Assembly (NCBI RefSeq): GCF_000226115.1 | Contig: NC_016458.1 | Span: forward strand, 7,784,001 to 7,848,000 | Direction of reading: 5' to 3' | Length of the DNA stretch: 64,000 bases | DNA from: Thermothielavioides terrestris NRRL 8126 | Lineage: Eukaryota > Ascomycota > Sordariomycetes > Sordariales > Chaetomiaceae | Part shown: positions 43,430 through 54,158 of the stretch, in pieces | Layout: every line of letters starts with the position of its first letter | Position numbering within the stretch: the first letter of the stretch is position 1 | The notes under the pieces: generated by a model | What the model was told of the DNA's origin: nothing | The model's input: only the letters and a program-made list of their open reading frames with translations | The model's database searches: none | Translations under genes and position numbers: made by a program

Positions 43430-44683
43430 ATGGCAGGCGCCGATAGACAGGCTGCGGAGGCAGTTCAGGGCTCGAAAGCACTAAGTCCTTGCCGATTCCA
43501 GGAGAACGACCAGGCGGTAGACGAGTCGTTGGACCTCGACGGTGACTTTGCCGAGCAGCAGAAGATGATGAGCAAACGGAGACGCGCGGCCAAGGATAAA
43601 CCGGAATACCGACTTAAGAAGGCTCTGCCATTCGCGAAGCCGTTTGTACCGACGATTCGACCACTGACCGTCGCCGACCTCGAGGCCTGCATTGCCTTGG
43701 AGAATGCGGCCTTCACCCAGCCGGAGCACCGGGCGTCGCCCGAAAAGGCAAGTCCAAGGCACCGCAACGTCTCGCCCCCGCCATCTTACCACCCCAGCAG
43801 TACGGATGTACATACATCCTGCTGTTGTAAGCGGTCCCACCCAGCCTGCAACCCAAAGCTAACACCGCTCGTTATGCCCCCCTCCACTAGCTCGCCTACC
43901 GTCTCACCGTCTGCCCGGAAGTCAGCCTGGGCCTCTTCGTGACCATCGCGCCAGAGCAGGCTAAGGACCTCGGGATCGAGACGCTCGCGCTCGCGCGTCC
44001 CGTCGAGACGGGCCGGGCCGACGGCGCCGTCAGCGTGCTGCTCGCGCACGCCATCTCGACGCGGACCCACGGGGACGTCGTCACGGATGCCGACATGGAC
44101 TACCCCAAGGACTGGCGCGCGCGGTCGGCGCGCGTTGCCGAGCCGGTCGGACACCAGGAGGGCGGCAAGACGGTGGCGCTGCACTCGTTCGCCGTGCTGC
44201 CGCGCGTCCACCGCTGCGGGCTCGGCCAGATGCTCATGCGGGCGTTCCTCGACCAGATGAAGAGCTGCGGGCTGGTGCAGAGGGTGGCTCTGATCTGCCA
44301 GGAGGTAGGTTCTCTGCCGGTTTCTGTCGGTTGCGTGGATTGTGGAGGGAAAAGGGCCCAGGAGGGCGTTTGTGCTGTTGGATCGACTGACCGACCTTCT
44401 TTCGTCGCAGCACCTCGCTACGTACTATCAACGGTCTGGGTACAAGTGTCTCGGCAAGAGCGAAGCGCAGTTTGGTGGAGGCGGCTGGTACAACATGGTA
44501 TGTAAACCCTCTTCTCGCCTCTCCCCAAGCCAATGTTGAGGCTCTTGTGTATGTATGTACATGAGATTAACCAACGGCGATTCTTAGGCCATTGATCTTC
44601 AATCATCGGCCGGCTCTCAGCAACCAGAAGATTCTCAAGAACCAGGCGAACCGCTTCCTAAGAAGGTGAAGCCGGTCGCTTAG
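43430..44683 (+). CDS. GNAT acetyltransferase, arylalkylamine/polyamine type
   Basis: Predicted acetyl-CoA-dependent N-acetyltransferase related to serotonin N-acetyltransferase and yeast PAA1. Exons 43430-43747, 43891-44304, 44411-44497 and 44588-44683 give 304 residues. Intron 1 uses a GC donor (AAAAG/GCAAGT) and rejoins PEK to LAYRLTVCPEVSLGLFVTI. Key motifs are IRPLTVADLEACIALENAAF near the start, the acetyl-CoA loop FAVLPRVHRCGLGQMLMRAF, then RVALICQE-HLATYYQRSGYKCLG and AQFGGGGWYNM across intron 2. The pyrophosphate loop has His where Gln/Arg is usual. A long insertion (about 135-190) separates the first strand pair. The start is uncertain: GCGCAG/GTATGG just before ATG 43430 could be a donor joining an upstream exon to GAGAACGACCAG, bypassing this ATG. 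Confidence 0.85.
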
Positions 44684-45001
44684 AGGGCTCGCTTACGACG
44701 TTGGAGCGAATCGTCCGACGAGAAGAGTTGCGCATTGCTTTAACAGATCTTTGAAGACCCCACGAGAGCAATTTGCTCGCTTGCGGCGCAACCGTTTTAG
44801 CTTACCTCCCTTTTCGGCGCCTCCCCGTTGACCCCTCAATTTCATCAATTTCATTTTTACGGACTGCACCTGTTGCCGGATAGACGATGTACTACTAGAC
44901 CGCCCAGCGATGCATTCGCCTGAACCAGCGGAGGGGGCGGTGGCCCAGGATGCATTCCGAAAATTCGCAAGCGTCTCACTCATCAGAGCGCAGTTCCCCG
45001 C
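44684..45001. other. Convergent 3' region acetyltransferase / URA5
   Basis: 318 bp between convergent stop codons, with nothing beyond 3' untranslated sequence seen. Confidence 0.35.
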
Positions 45002-45706
45002 CTAGTCACTCGCCTTGTACTTGGCACGGTACTCCTCCGTCCTCCTGATATCCTCCTCCGATGCCAGCCCCTTCATGCCCTCGATGATGTCGTCCAGTGT
45101 GAGAATGGCAATGATGGGCAGATTATATTGCTTCCGCAGCTCGCCAATCGCGCTCGGCATCGGCTTGCTGTCATCCCCGTCCGGCGACGGCAGCTTCTCC
45201 ATGCGATCGAGCGCCACGACGATGCCGGCCACGATGCCGCCCTCCTTCTCGATCTTGGCGATGGCCTCCCGCTTGGCCGTGCCCGCCGTGATGACGTCGT
45301 CGACGATGAGCACGCGCTTGCCCCGCAGCGGCGCGCCGACGATGCTGCCGCCCTCGCCGTGGTCCTTGGCCTCCTTGCGGTCGAACGAGTAGCACGTGCT
45401 GCCGTAGGCGGCGGCGTCCAGCTGGCCCAGCCGGATGGTGGCCGCCGTGGCCAGCGGGATGCCCTTGTAGGCCGGGCCGAAGACGACGTCGAAGTCGCCG
45501 AGCGCGCCGGCCCGGTGCGCCTCCGCGATGGCCTCGGCGTACGCCGTCGCGATGGCCTCGAGCAGGTCCGCCCGGTAGAAGTCGCCCGCGTTGAAGAAGT
45601 AGGGCGAGATCCGCTTCGACTTGAGCTCGAAGCTGCCGAACTTGAGCACGCCGCCCGAGAGCGCCGCGCGGAGGAAGTCGGCTTTGTAGGCGGGGAGGGA
45701 GGTCAT
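45002..45706 (-). CDS. URA5: Orotate phosphoribosyltransferase (URA5)
   Basis: Cytosolic enzyme that joins orotate and PRPP to give OMP, the fifth step of de novo pyrimidine synthesis. Intronless, 234 residues. ATG 45706 begins [19 protein letters not shown]; the longer frame upstream lacks similarity. Signature stretches are [40 protein letters not shown] (the catalytic-loop Lys region) and the PRPP-binding motif [13 protein letters not shown] at about 130-145. A short loop with [12 protein letters not shown] precedes the C-terminal [16 protein letters not shown]. Length and all motifs fit fungal OPRTase. It is divergent from NOG1 across 466 bp. Confidence 0.97.
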   Translation of the reverse strand: MTSLPAYKADFLRAALSGGVLKFGSFELKSKRISPYFFNAGDFYRADLLEAIATAYAEAIAEAHRAGALGDFDVVFGPAYKGIPLATAATIRLGQLDAAAYGSTCYSFDRKEAKDHGEGGSIVGAPLRGKRVLIVDDVITAGTAKREAIAKIEKEGGIVAGIVVALDRMEKLPSPDGDDSKPMPSAIGELRKQYNLPIIAILTLDDIIEGMKGLASEEDIRRTEEYRAKYKASD

Positions 45707-46172
45707 TTTGCGTTGCCGTAGTCTGAAAATTGACGAGTGACTTTTTCGAGAAGTCGTATCAGTAGAGCAATGAGTGGCAATGCTATGAGAGGGACAGTGA
45801 GTGGTTTGTCGAGCCCCCCTATGACCGGCGTAGGGGGGAAGAGAACGAAGAAGCCCCTCCAAGAGGCCCCTCCATCGTGAATTTCTTGGTGGGGTCGAAT
45901 GCAAGGGTCCATCGAAGGGTCCGCCCCACCATTCAGGAGCTGAGCGACAGACCCCTGACCCGATTTGATAAGTTCACACCGCCTTCTTATCTTATCGACA
46001 AGCCGAAATTCGTGCGGTCTGTAAAAAATATTTGCGGGGCGGCAAGTAGCGAGTTATCGACACCGCCCGCCAGGTGCTCCCAGTCGGTTCAATCTGACCT
46101 GTGAACACCAGAAACGCCAAACACACCTCTTTTCTCCAGGTCCGGACAGCAGCATCCCGCAAGCCGCCCTCC
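45707..46172. promoter_or_regulatory. Divergent promoter region URA5 / NOG1
   Basis: 466 bp between divergent start codons of a pyrimidine-synthesis gene and a ribosome-assembly gene, presumably with both promoters. No distinctive operator recognised. Confidence 0.45.
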
Positions 46173-49158
46173 ATGGCCTGGAAGGATATTCCCCCTGTGC
46201 CGACGTAAGGACTCGACTAGTGCAGTTCGGAGTGCCACTTGGATAAGACTGACGCTGCCCTCCGCATCTAGGGCACAGGAGTTCATCGACATTGTCCTCT
46301 CGTAAGTTACCGTGCATTCTAAAGCTCAATTTCTCAACAGAAAGTAGGCTGACAATGTCGCAGACGCACGCAGAGACGATTGCCCACTCAGAGTATGTTT
46401 ATCGGAGCGACGGCGCGAACCTGGTGAATTGCTGGCTGACTCGAAACACCAACAAAGTCCGTGCTGGATTCAAGAGTATGTGTGCTCCCGGGGAAAGGGA
46501 TGCTGCGCTTGGCATCAAGAGACGGTCGCTGATCCCGTACTTCCAACAGTTAGCAGAATCCGGGCCTTCTATACCCGCAAGGTCAAGTTAGTACACCCCG
46601 GCCGATCGAGTGCAGCAGCGCCCATAAGCTCAGGACAGACAATGCTCCCCGGAACCATGCGCTAACTCCGGCAACCAGGTTCACGCAGGAGACATGCAGC
46701 GAAAAGCTCGGCCAGATCGTCTCGAGCTTCCCCGTGCTGACGGACCAACACCCCTTCCACCGCGACCTGATGAACATTCTCTACGGTGAGCCTTGATCGA
46801 CTTGTTGCTCCTCGGAGGAACTGTCACGGCCACGGCGGAGGCGCTGACGGTTCATGGAAGATGCCGACCATTTCAAGGTGGCTCTTGGCCAGGTCTCGAC
46901 AGCGAAGCACCTGATCGAGACGATTTCTCGAGATTACGTTCGACTGCTGAAGGTACAGCAATGCGCCGCGAGTTTTTCCATGCTGCCAAGGTCAAGGCTG
47001 ACTTATGGTGTAGTACTCGCAAAGTCTGTTCCAGTGCAAGCAGCTTAAGAGGGCCGCTCTTGGTCGTACGTTTCTCAGCTTTCCCACCTCCCGCGACACT
47101 TCAAATGAAGGAAGGTGCTGACCCCTAGGCTCACAGGTATGGCCACTCTCATCAAGCGGTTAAAAGATCCCCTTCAGTATCTCGACCAGGTTCGCCAGCA
47201 CCTGGCGAGGTTGCCTGACATCAACCCAACCACACGCACCCTGCTGGTAGCTGGCTTCCCGAACGTCGGCAAGAGCTCCTTCGTCCGGTCAGTGACGCGG
47301 GCTGATACCCCGGTCGAGCCTTATGCATTCGTAAGTTACGCGCACAATGGCAGAACCCCGGATAGTTGCTAACAGGAGGCTAGACAACGAAAAGCTTGGT
47401 ACGTACTACCATTGCAAATGTCACGGCAGCATACCGGTGTTAACTCCAGGACAACAGTTCGTCGGTCATCTCGACTACAAATGTAGGTTCTGGGCGAGTG
47501 GCATTCCTGAGTTTCTGCAATAGCTAACCATTCTTTTTTGACTTCAGATCTTCGATATCAAGTAATAGACACGCCGGGGATGTACGTCTACGCCGCCTCT
47601 TACACCAGCATGGGAGCCTACCATACCCGATTACCCAGCGCTTCGCCCCTGATGTTTAGTGGAAGCTAACTTGAGCAGTCTCGACCACCCGCTAGAAGAG
47701 ATGAACACCATCGAAATGCAAAGCGTTACTGCCCTCGCGCATCTCAGAGCCGCAATCCTGTTCTTCATCGACATCAGGTATGTCGTTGGCTTGCACATCG
47801 TCTCTTGCGTCTCTAACGACTCGTAGCGAGCAATGTGGCTACTCACTCAAGGCCCAATGCAACCTCTTCAAGTCGATTAAGCCGCTCTTTGCCAACAAGA
47901 TGGTATTCGTCGTGCTCAACAAGATGGACATCAAGACCTTCGAGGAGCTGGAGCCGGAGATGCAGGCCGAGCTGCAGGATCTGACCAAGTCGGGCGACGT
48001 CGAGCTGCTACGTGCTTCGTGCGCCACGCAAGACGGTGTACAGGACGTCAAGAACCTCGTTTGCGAGCGGCTGCTAGCTGAGCGGGTATCTCAGAAGCTC
48101 AAGGCTGGCACCGCGAGCAACGGTGCGCTTGGGTCCCGCCTGACTGAAGTCATGGCTCGCATCCACGTGGCCCAGCCGATGGGCGGCGTCACGAGGGAAA
48201 CGTTCATCCCCGAGGCCGTCAAGAGCCTGAAGAAGTACGACAAGAACGACCCGGAGAGAAGGATCCTGGCACGGGATATCGAGGAAGCCAACGGCGGGCC
48301 TGGTGTCTACAACGTCGATCTCAGGAAAGACTACATCCTGGACGACCCGTCGTGGAAGTACGACAAGATCCCGGAGATCTTCGACGGCAAGAACGTGTAC
48401 GACTTCATCGATCCCGATATCGAGGCCAAGATGGCGGCGCTCGAGGAGGAGGAAGAGAGGCTGGAGAGGGAAGGCTTCTACGAGTCGGACGAGGACATTG
48501 ACGACGAGGACGAGGCCGAAATCCTGGAGCAGGCCGAGTACATCCGCGAGAAGCAACAGCTGATCCGCAACGAGGCCAAGATGCGCAAGTCGCTCAAGAA
48601 CCGCGCCATCATCCCGCGCAAGGCGCAGAAGAAGCCGTTCTCGCAGCTCGAGGACCACCTCGACCAGCTCGGCGTCGACACCGAGGCCATCAACCTGCGG
48701 GGGCGGGCCAAGGACCTGCAGCCGTCCCGCGGGCGGTCGGTCGCGCGCAGCCGCACCGGCACGGCCGACCCGGACGCCATGGACGTGGACACGGAGATGA
48801 CGCCCAGGGAGCGCCTGCGGTCGCGCAGCCGCGCCCGCTCGGTGGCGGCCACCAACCGCCGCGAGGACGGCGTGCAGAACGAGACGGCCCGCACAAAGGC
48901 CGAGCGCCAGGCCAAGCTCAGCCAGCGCAAGATGAACCGCATGGCCCGCCAGGGCGAGGCCGACCGCCACATTGCCGCCACCATGCCGAAGCACTTGGTA
49001 AGTCTAAGTCTCTTGCTGTCCTGCCTTGTCCTGTGCTGTCCTGTCCGCCGCGATTTTGGAGGTAAAGGCGCTCAGGGGACTGTGACTAATCTGTTTGTTT
49101 CCCATGTGGATTATAGTTCTCGGGCAAGCGCACCATCGGCAAGACTTCTCGTCGCTGA
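46173..49158 (+). CDS. NOG1: NOG1 nucleolar GTPase for 60S assembly
   Basis: Obg-family GTPase needed to assemble and export pre-60S particles. Fifteen exons: 46173-46204, 46272-46301, 46364-46392, 46458-46475, 46550-46586, 46679-46785, 46861-46952, 47014-47065, 47137-47330, 47384-47398, 47458-47482, 47548-47581, 47679-47777, 47827-48997, 49117-49158. Splicing in phase gives 658 residues with the diagnostic start [20 protein letters not shown], then [20 protein letters not shown]. Motifs are [21 protein letters not shown]1 [10 protein letters not shown] near 172-180, [21 protein letters not shown]3 DTPG near 217-220 and G4 NKMD. The C-terminus is acidic ([12 protein letters not shown]) then Arg/Ser-rich, ending [13 protein letters not shown]. 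Exons 4 and 10 are only 18 and 15 nt. Without splicing, only the large exon 14 is visible. Confidence 0.94.
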
Positions 49159-49564
49159 GCGGTATTTTTGGGTTGGGTGGCAACGCGATTTTTCGTGCGT
49201 GGTGCATGTATGGAGCAGGAAGGGCTATGCTCAGAGCAGGAGGCTATGCCACATCCCGAGAAGGCACTTTTGCGGGAATGGGTGCTAGGTCCCTGTCGTG
49301 CTGGCACTCCTTAGTTATTTCATGTCATGTGTGGCCTGACTGACCACGATGGTTGCGCGAAGAGGTGGCGGGGGCTGGTGGTGGTGATATGGAAGGAAGG
49401 GGAAAGGAGGGAGAAACCAGAACTGAAAATACCCTCCATGATGTTCGTTCAGTTGTGTTCAATTTGGCTGTTGATTAGCTGCCGTGCTTCTTGCGTTTTG
49501 GGAGAATGGGAGAGCACTTTTCTGACTTGCTGTCTCGCTGAGTGATTGACCGACTGACTGTCTC

Positions 49565-49596
<32 letters not shown>

Positions 49597-50090
49597 CCCG
49601 TCTAACCGACTGTCTGACTGTCTGACTGACAACGTTCAGTTACATCATTTTGCCTTGTTACTACCAAGGCTATTTATTATTACTGTGAGCGATGTCGAGC
49701 GAGAGAGGGAACTGCGGGACCGAAGAACGGCCGTAGACGCAGAGCGAGCGAGCGAACGAGCAAGCATACGACGATAGAAGGCGGATGGATACCCGCCGAA
49801 AGCGGCGCCAGAAAGATCTCACATGCAGTCAGACAGACAGATGGGCCCTGTCGTCGTTGACTACTGCAGGGCTTGATGATGGCTGTGAACTCGTTGTGTA
49901 TTACGCCTATATCTCCTCACCGTCACTACCACACCACACCACACCACACCACGGCACAGGACAACCCCCGTATCTCATCCCATCCTTCTCCTCTCCCGGG
50001 GACCTACCCCCTTCCCCCGCCCCGGGCTCACCTCCTCCTAAGAACCTTTTTCCACCCCACCCGGGCTCCTCCCGACTTGGGGCAGCCCCC
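49159..50090. other. Convergent region NOG1 / GDI1 with microsatellites
   Basis: 932 bp of 3' sequence. It contains a TGTC/TCTG microsatellite at about 49566-49596 with imperfect extensions to 49628, and a CCACA run at about 49928-49953. No gene. Confidence 0.5.
49566..49628. repeat. TGTC microsatellite
   Basis: Repeated GTCT units, near-perfect through about 49596, then interrupted (GCCC, AACCGAC) and resumed as GTCTGACT units. Length variation between isolates is likely. Confidence 0.8.
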
Positions 50091-51980
50091 TTACTCAGCT
50101 GCGACCTGGATGCCCTCCCTCAAACCCTCGACGACGAGCTCCTCGCCGGCCAGGCGGCGGTAGATGTCCTTGACGTCGTCGGTGGTGGTCTCGAAGTGGC
50201 TGGTGGCGTCGTAGCTCTTGGAGATGAAGATGTTGTCCTTGGTGCCGTCCTCGAGCGGCTCGTACAGCGGGATGGGCGGGCCCTGTGTTTTTGTAGCAGC
50301 GGGTTTTGGTTAGAATAGCTTCTTTTTCTTCAGGTACAGGATTGACTGGTTATGTAGTCAGATAGGAGGAGAAGGAGGCTCACCATGAATTGCTCCTCGA
50401 TCCGGCCAAGGCGCTCGATGCCCGGGGCCAGCTCGAGGTGGTGGTTCGCCGACGTCTCAGCGATGGTGGACACGATGGCGATCCAGTACCCCTTGGGGCA
50501 GACGTTGTGGGCGGAGGAGACGCAAGCGATGTAGATGTCTGCGGAAAGTTGGGGGGAGGGTCAGTGTCTTGGTCCATCGGGGGAAAGCAAGGAGGACGGG
50601 GATCGGGGTTGTAGTGTGGGCGCGCGCACCGTTCTTCCGGCCGACCTGCGATTGCGGGATGATGATCTGGCATGAGTCGGTGTCGTTGGTGTTGGCGAGC
50701 GGGTGCTTGAGGATGCAAATGGCGCGCAGCACGTGGCCGACGACGCGGACCTTGCCCGGGAAGTAGCTCGGGTCGCCGATGATGATCTTGGCGCGTGTCT
50801 CGAACTTCACCTCGGGCTCGAGGTTGCGCATGGTGGCCTTGATGCCGACGGCCTTGCCGTCCTCGTACAAGACCTCATCGACGCTCGTGTTCAGCATGTA
50901 GGTGCCGCCGTAGATGGCGCTGAGGCGGGCGAAGCCCTGGGGCAGCTCGCCCAGGCCGTACAGCGGGTAGATGTAGGGCGACTTGCCGTAGCGGGCCACG
51001 CTGTTGCCGTACAGGCGCAGGCGCTCGATGGCCTCCGGGGCGCCGCCCTTGACGTCGAGGTAGGCGTCGGTCAGGTAGAGGGCCATGGCGTGGCCGGCAA
51101 AGTCCCTGGTGGAAGGCTCGAGGCCGAACTTGTCGTAGACCTCCCTCATGGTGCAGGTGCTCATGTCGAGGCCTGGATAAACCAGCGCTTGTTAACCAAA
51201 CCCGCCGTCCGGAAACAGCGGGCTCCAGAGAGCAAGAAAAAAGAGAGCGGGACAAAGGATAAAGGCACGAACCCTTGTGCGTGGCCGGGTCCTTGGGGTC
51301 GAACTGGCCGATCCACTCAATGAAGGTCTTCATGCGGCGCTTCTCGAAAATGCCCATCAGCGGCGAGCGCAGGGCCTCGGCGGCATCCGACGGCACCTTG
51401 GCGACGGTGGCCTTGGGCCCGGCGCCCTGCTGGACGTAGCTGCCGGCAACCTGCTTGAACTCGAGGTAGCGGGTGACGTCGGTGGACACGAGGATGTTGG
51501 TGAGCTCGCCCGACGACATCAAGAACTTGGGCACCAGGTCGATGTTCCAGTCGTTCAGGCGGCCGTACTGCTTCCACGGCTCGGTGCCGGCGGCGTAGTT
51601 GCCATACTTCTTAAAGAGCTATTGGTCCGGAAGACGGGGTGTCGAGTTAGAGCCCAAAGCTGGGAACAGGAACATATCAACTGGAAGGGGGTGTCGGGGT
51701 CGGGAGGAACGGCATACCGCCTCGAGGTTGACCGACGCGGCCTCGCTGCAGGAAAGGGAAGAAAGACCATGTCAGTTACATCGTCACATCATACACCATC
51801 AGAGCAAAAGAAACGGGATAAAGAAACAGGATCTGGGAAGACGCACCCGCCGTAGTGGTCGTTGCGGTCGATGTGCAGCACCTTCTTCCCCTTGACGCTG
51901 AGCACGCCCGAGAGGATGCACTCGGTCAGTCCTGTGCCCAGCACAATGACGTCGTACTCGGGAGCAATCTCGTCCGCCAT
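50091..51980 (-). CDS. GDI1: Rab GDP-dissociation inhibitor (GDI1)
   Basis: Cytosolic protein that extracts and recycles prenylated Rab GTPases. Six exons, 51980-51847, 51745-51718, 51618-51273, 51172-50630, 50538-50384 and 50282-50091, give 465 residues. The start [20 protein letters not shown] carries the FAD-like fold GxGxxxC. Exon 2 is 28 nt and completes [18 protein letters not shown], the first conserved region. Rab-binding residues lie in [20 protein letters not shown] and the domain II stretch [32 protein letters not shown] and [20 protein letters not shown] match sequence-conserved region 3. The C-terminus [16 protein letters not shown] is typical of GDI. The absence of the long Rab-escort-protein insertion argues for GDI rather than REP. 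Confidence 0.96.
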
Positions 51981-52754
51981 GGTCTACGTCTCGGCCGTTG
52001 TCGGAGGAGGAGGAGCAGGAGCAGGAGGAGAGGAGGAGGGACTGAACAAGGTAGAGCTGTTGGAGAGCTGCGGAGGAGCGAAAGTCGGCGAGCTCCGGCG
52101 GAAAGCCAGGTCAAAAGAGAAAACAGAGAGAGATAGGTGAGAGATGTACGCCTGAAAAGACTCAGAACTCGCGGCTTGGACTTGATGCTTGAGCACCAGA
52201 TCCAAAATTGAAGTTGCTTTAGTACGTCGGGCTTGTTTCCAGGTCAGGGAAATAGGAGGTGTAAGGTGGGCAGCGGCACCCAAGCGGTTGCTGTGGTGGG
52301 GATGGAGGGGGGGTGCATTGAAGGGGTGCCGAGCTTGGGTGGAAGAGCCCCGCTCTGGGGCACTTGTTTGGAGCTCACTAACGGCCCGCGACCAGCTGTG
52401 ATTCGACAGTGGCCGAGACAGGCGGTCTGGGGCTGGTCTCGACTCATTAATGCTCGAGCAACTCGCTGCGTATTTTGATATTCTGATATTAAGCTCGCCG
52501 CTCATGCTAACTGTCACGGGCACAGCGCCATCTCGGTTGACGGGCAGGACAAGGACCCAGGTACACGCCCAACCAGGATGCTCAACAATTTACACTATCT
52601 GTACAGAAGATGCCGTAGCAGAGGCAAGGTAGGTATGATGATACACGGGCATGCATCCAGTCTCGCGCCAGTGCCGATGTTGCTGCCCAAGACAGACAGA
52701 CAGCCTTCAAGAGAATACAATGCCGGTTCAGTCGCTCCGGTTCTCCCCTGTCGC
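51981..52754. promoter_or_regulatory. Promoter/leader of GDI1 and 3' end of MRPL4
   Basis: 774 bp separate two same-strand genes. A GGA-rich purine tract lies at about 52003-52045, just upstream of the GDI1 start. No gene or RNA seen. Confidence 0.4.
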
Positions 52755-53719
52755 TCATAACCTCGGGGCTTCAGCCTGCGGCTTGGATGCCGGTATCGTC
52801 GCCGGGTCAGCAGCAGCTACCGCCGCCGGCGCCGTCTTCTCTGCCGTCTCCTCCGCTCCCTCAGCGGCATGCTGCTCTCCTTCCTTCTCCTCCGCCGGCG
52901 CCACCGCCGCCTCTTCCTCTCCCTCGAGGAAGTGGCTCGGCGTAAACGCCGGCCCGTCACCAGAGAGGTTCACCTCGGGGTCGTCTTTGGCCAGCTTGAC
53001 GGCGTCTTCCCAGGCGTAGAAGCGTTCCGTCAGGGTGTGCTTGATAGCGCGCATCGTAGCCCGGACCTAAACATACAAAAAACAGACAAACCCGTCAGCA
53101 TGGACAGCTCCCCCAACAGTTGGTCTCTCGCGAGTGGCAAAAAGGGGAATGATGATGTCTCGCTCACCTCGCGGTCCCTCCCCAGCGCCTCGGCCTCGCC
53201 GAAGCCGAGCTTGCTCTTGTTCCGCTCCCAGTTGCCCGTGGCGATGCGGTTGCGCTCCTTGACGCACACCCACCACAGGCGGTGCAGGTCCTCCCAGCTC
53301 TTGTGGCGCAGCTCCTCGACCGACCAGCTGCGGCCGTGCTTGGCGTCCTCCTCGGGCGCGGCCGCGACGGTCCTGTGGTCCGGGAAGAACTCCCACAGGC
53401 CGTGGTCAGGGTCCGTCTCGATGGCCGGCAGCTGGTCGCGCGGCACGGGCCGCGGCAGCGGCTCGTCCGACACGGAGAGCCGCCAGCGCGTGCCGGTGCG
53501 CCGGAGTGCAGACTCGCCGCGCTTCTTGCTGTAGTCCTTGTTGGAGCGCGCGCCGGGGTATCTGTGGCGCTTGAGGAGCACGGCCGAGGTGGAGAAGGCG
53601 GCAGTTTGTGTGCGGCCCGGCGCTGCTGTTACTGTCGCTGCTGCTGCTGCTGCGGCTGCCGATATCCTGCCTAGGGGGGCCATTGAGGGCCGCAGCGCCG
53701 CCGACGCGGCCATGGCCAT
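52755..53719 (-). CDS. MRPL4: Mitochondrial large-subunit ribosomal protein MRPL4 (uL29m)
   Basis: Component of the mitochondrial 54S ribosomal subunit. Two exons, 53719-53168 and 53066-52755, give 287 residues across a 101-nt intron. The first 50 residues are Ala/Arg-rich and acid-free with a poly-Ala stretch and AAFSTSAVLLKRHRYPG, a matrix-targeting signal. The uL29m core is DHGLWEFFPDHRTVAAAPEE, then SWSVEELRHKSWEDLHRLWW and VCVKERNRIATGNWERNKSK. Exon 2 continues RATMRAIKHTLTERFYAWED and ends in an Ala/Glu/Pro-rich tail. The open frame extends upstream to 54010 but begins without ATG, so 53719 is used. Confidence 0.93.
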
Positions 53720-54158
53720 TGTGGCAGGGAGGGCGGAGGACAGAGGTTGCGAACTTGGAAATGGCCGGCCCGGCACGGCAAGCCTAATCGCTTCGTCCTG
53801 ATTGAGAGATCGCCGGGTCGCTGGGCTTTCCGTAGTCCAGACAGGCAGCTCCAGCAGGTCGTCGATATCACAATGCTCCAGGTTCGCAGTGCGGTTCGCA
53901 GGCTCGAAGGCTCGAAAATTTGGGTGGTCCGAGCGTTGAGCCTGGGTGTGTCTGGGGTCTGGACAAAACAGTGTCGCGGATTCACAACAGCCGGCAGCAG
54001 CTGTCAGCAAAAACTCCCGGTATCACCCATACCACGCATCTCATCAACAGACTTACAAGTCACAACTTCAAGACACTCGCTCACTCAATCACTCGTCCAC
54101 ATCATGTCTCGTTAATACCCCTGTCAATACAACATTAAGCACACCTAAACATCAAGCC
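53720..54158. promoter_or_regulatory. Divergent promoter region MRPL4 / small membrane protein
   Basis: 439 bp between divergent start codons. The last 120 bp are CA-rich and T-poor, as in a 5' leader. The divergent neighbour of a mitochondrial ribosomal gene may be co-regulated, which is only an inference. Confidence 0.4.

Noticed and set aside
48074..48994. 306-codon minus-strand frame
   Set aside because: Antisense shadow of the large NOG1 exon, with Leu/Val/Arg-rich composition typical of such shadows.
53720..54010. N-terminal extension of MRPL4
   Set aside because: No ATG start, and ATG 53719 gives a proper mitochondrial targeting sequence.
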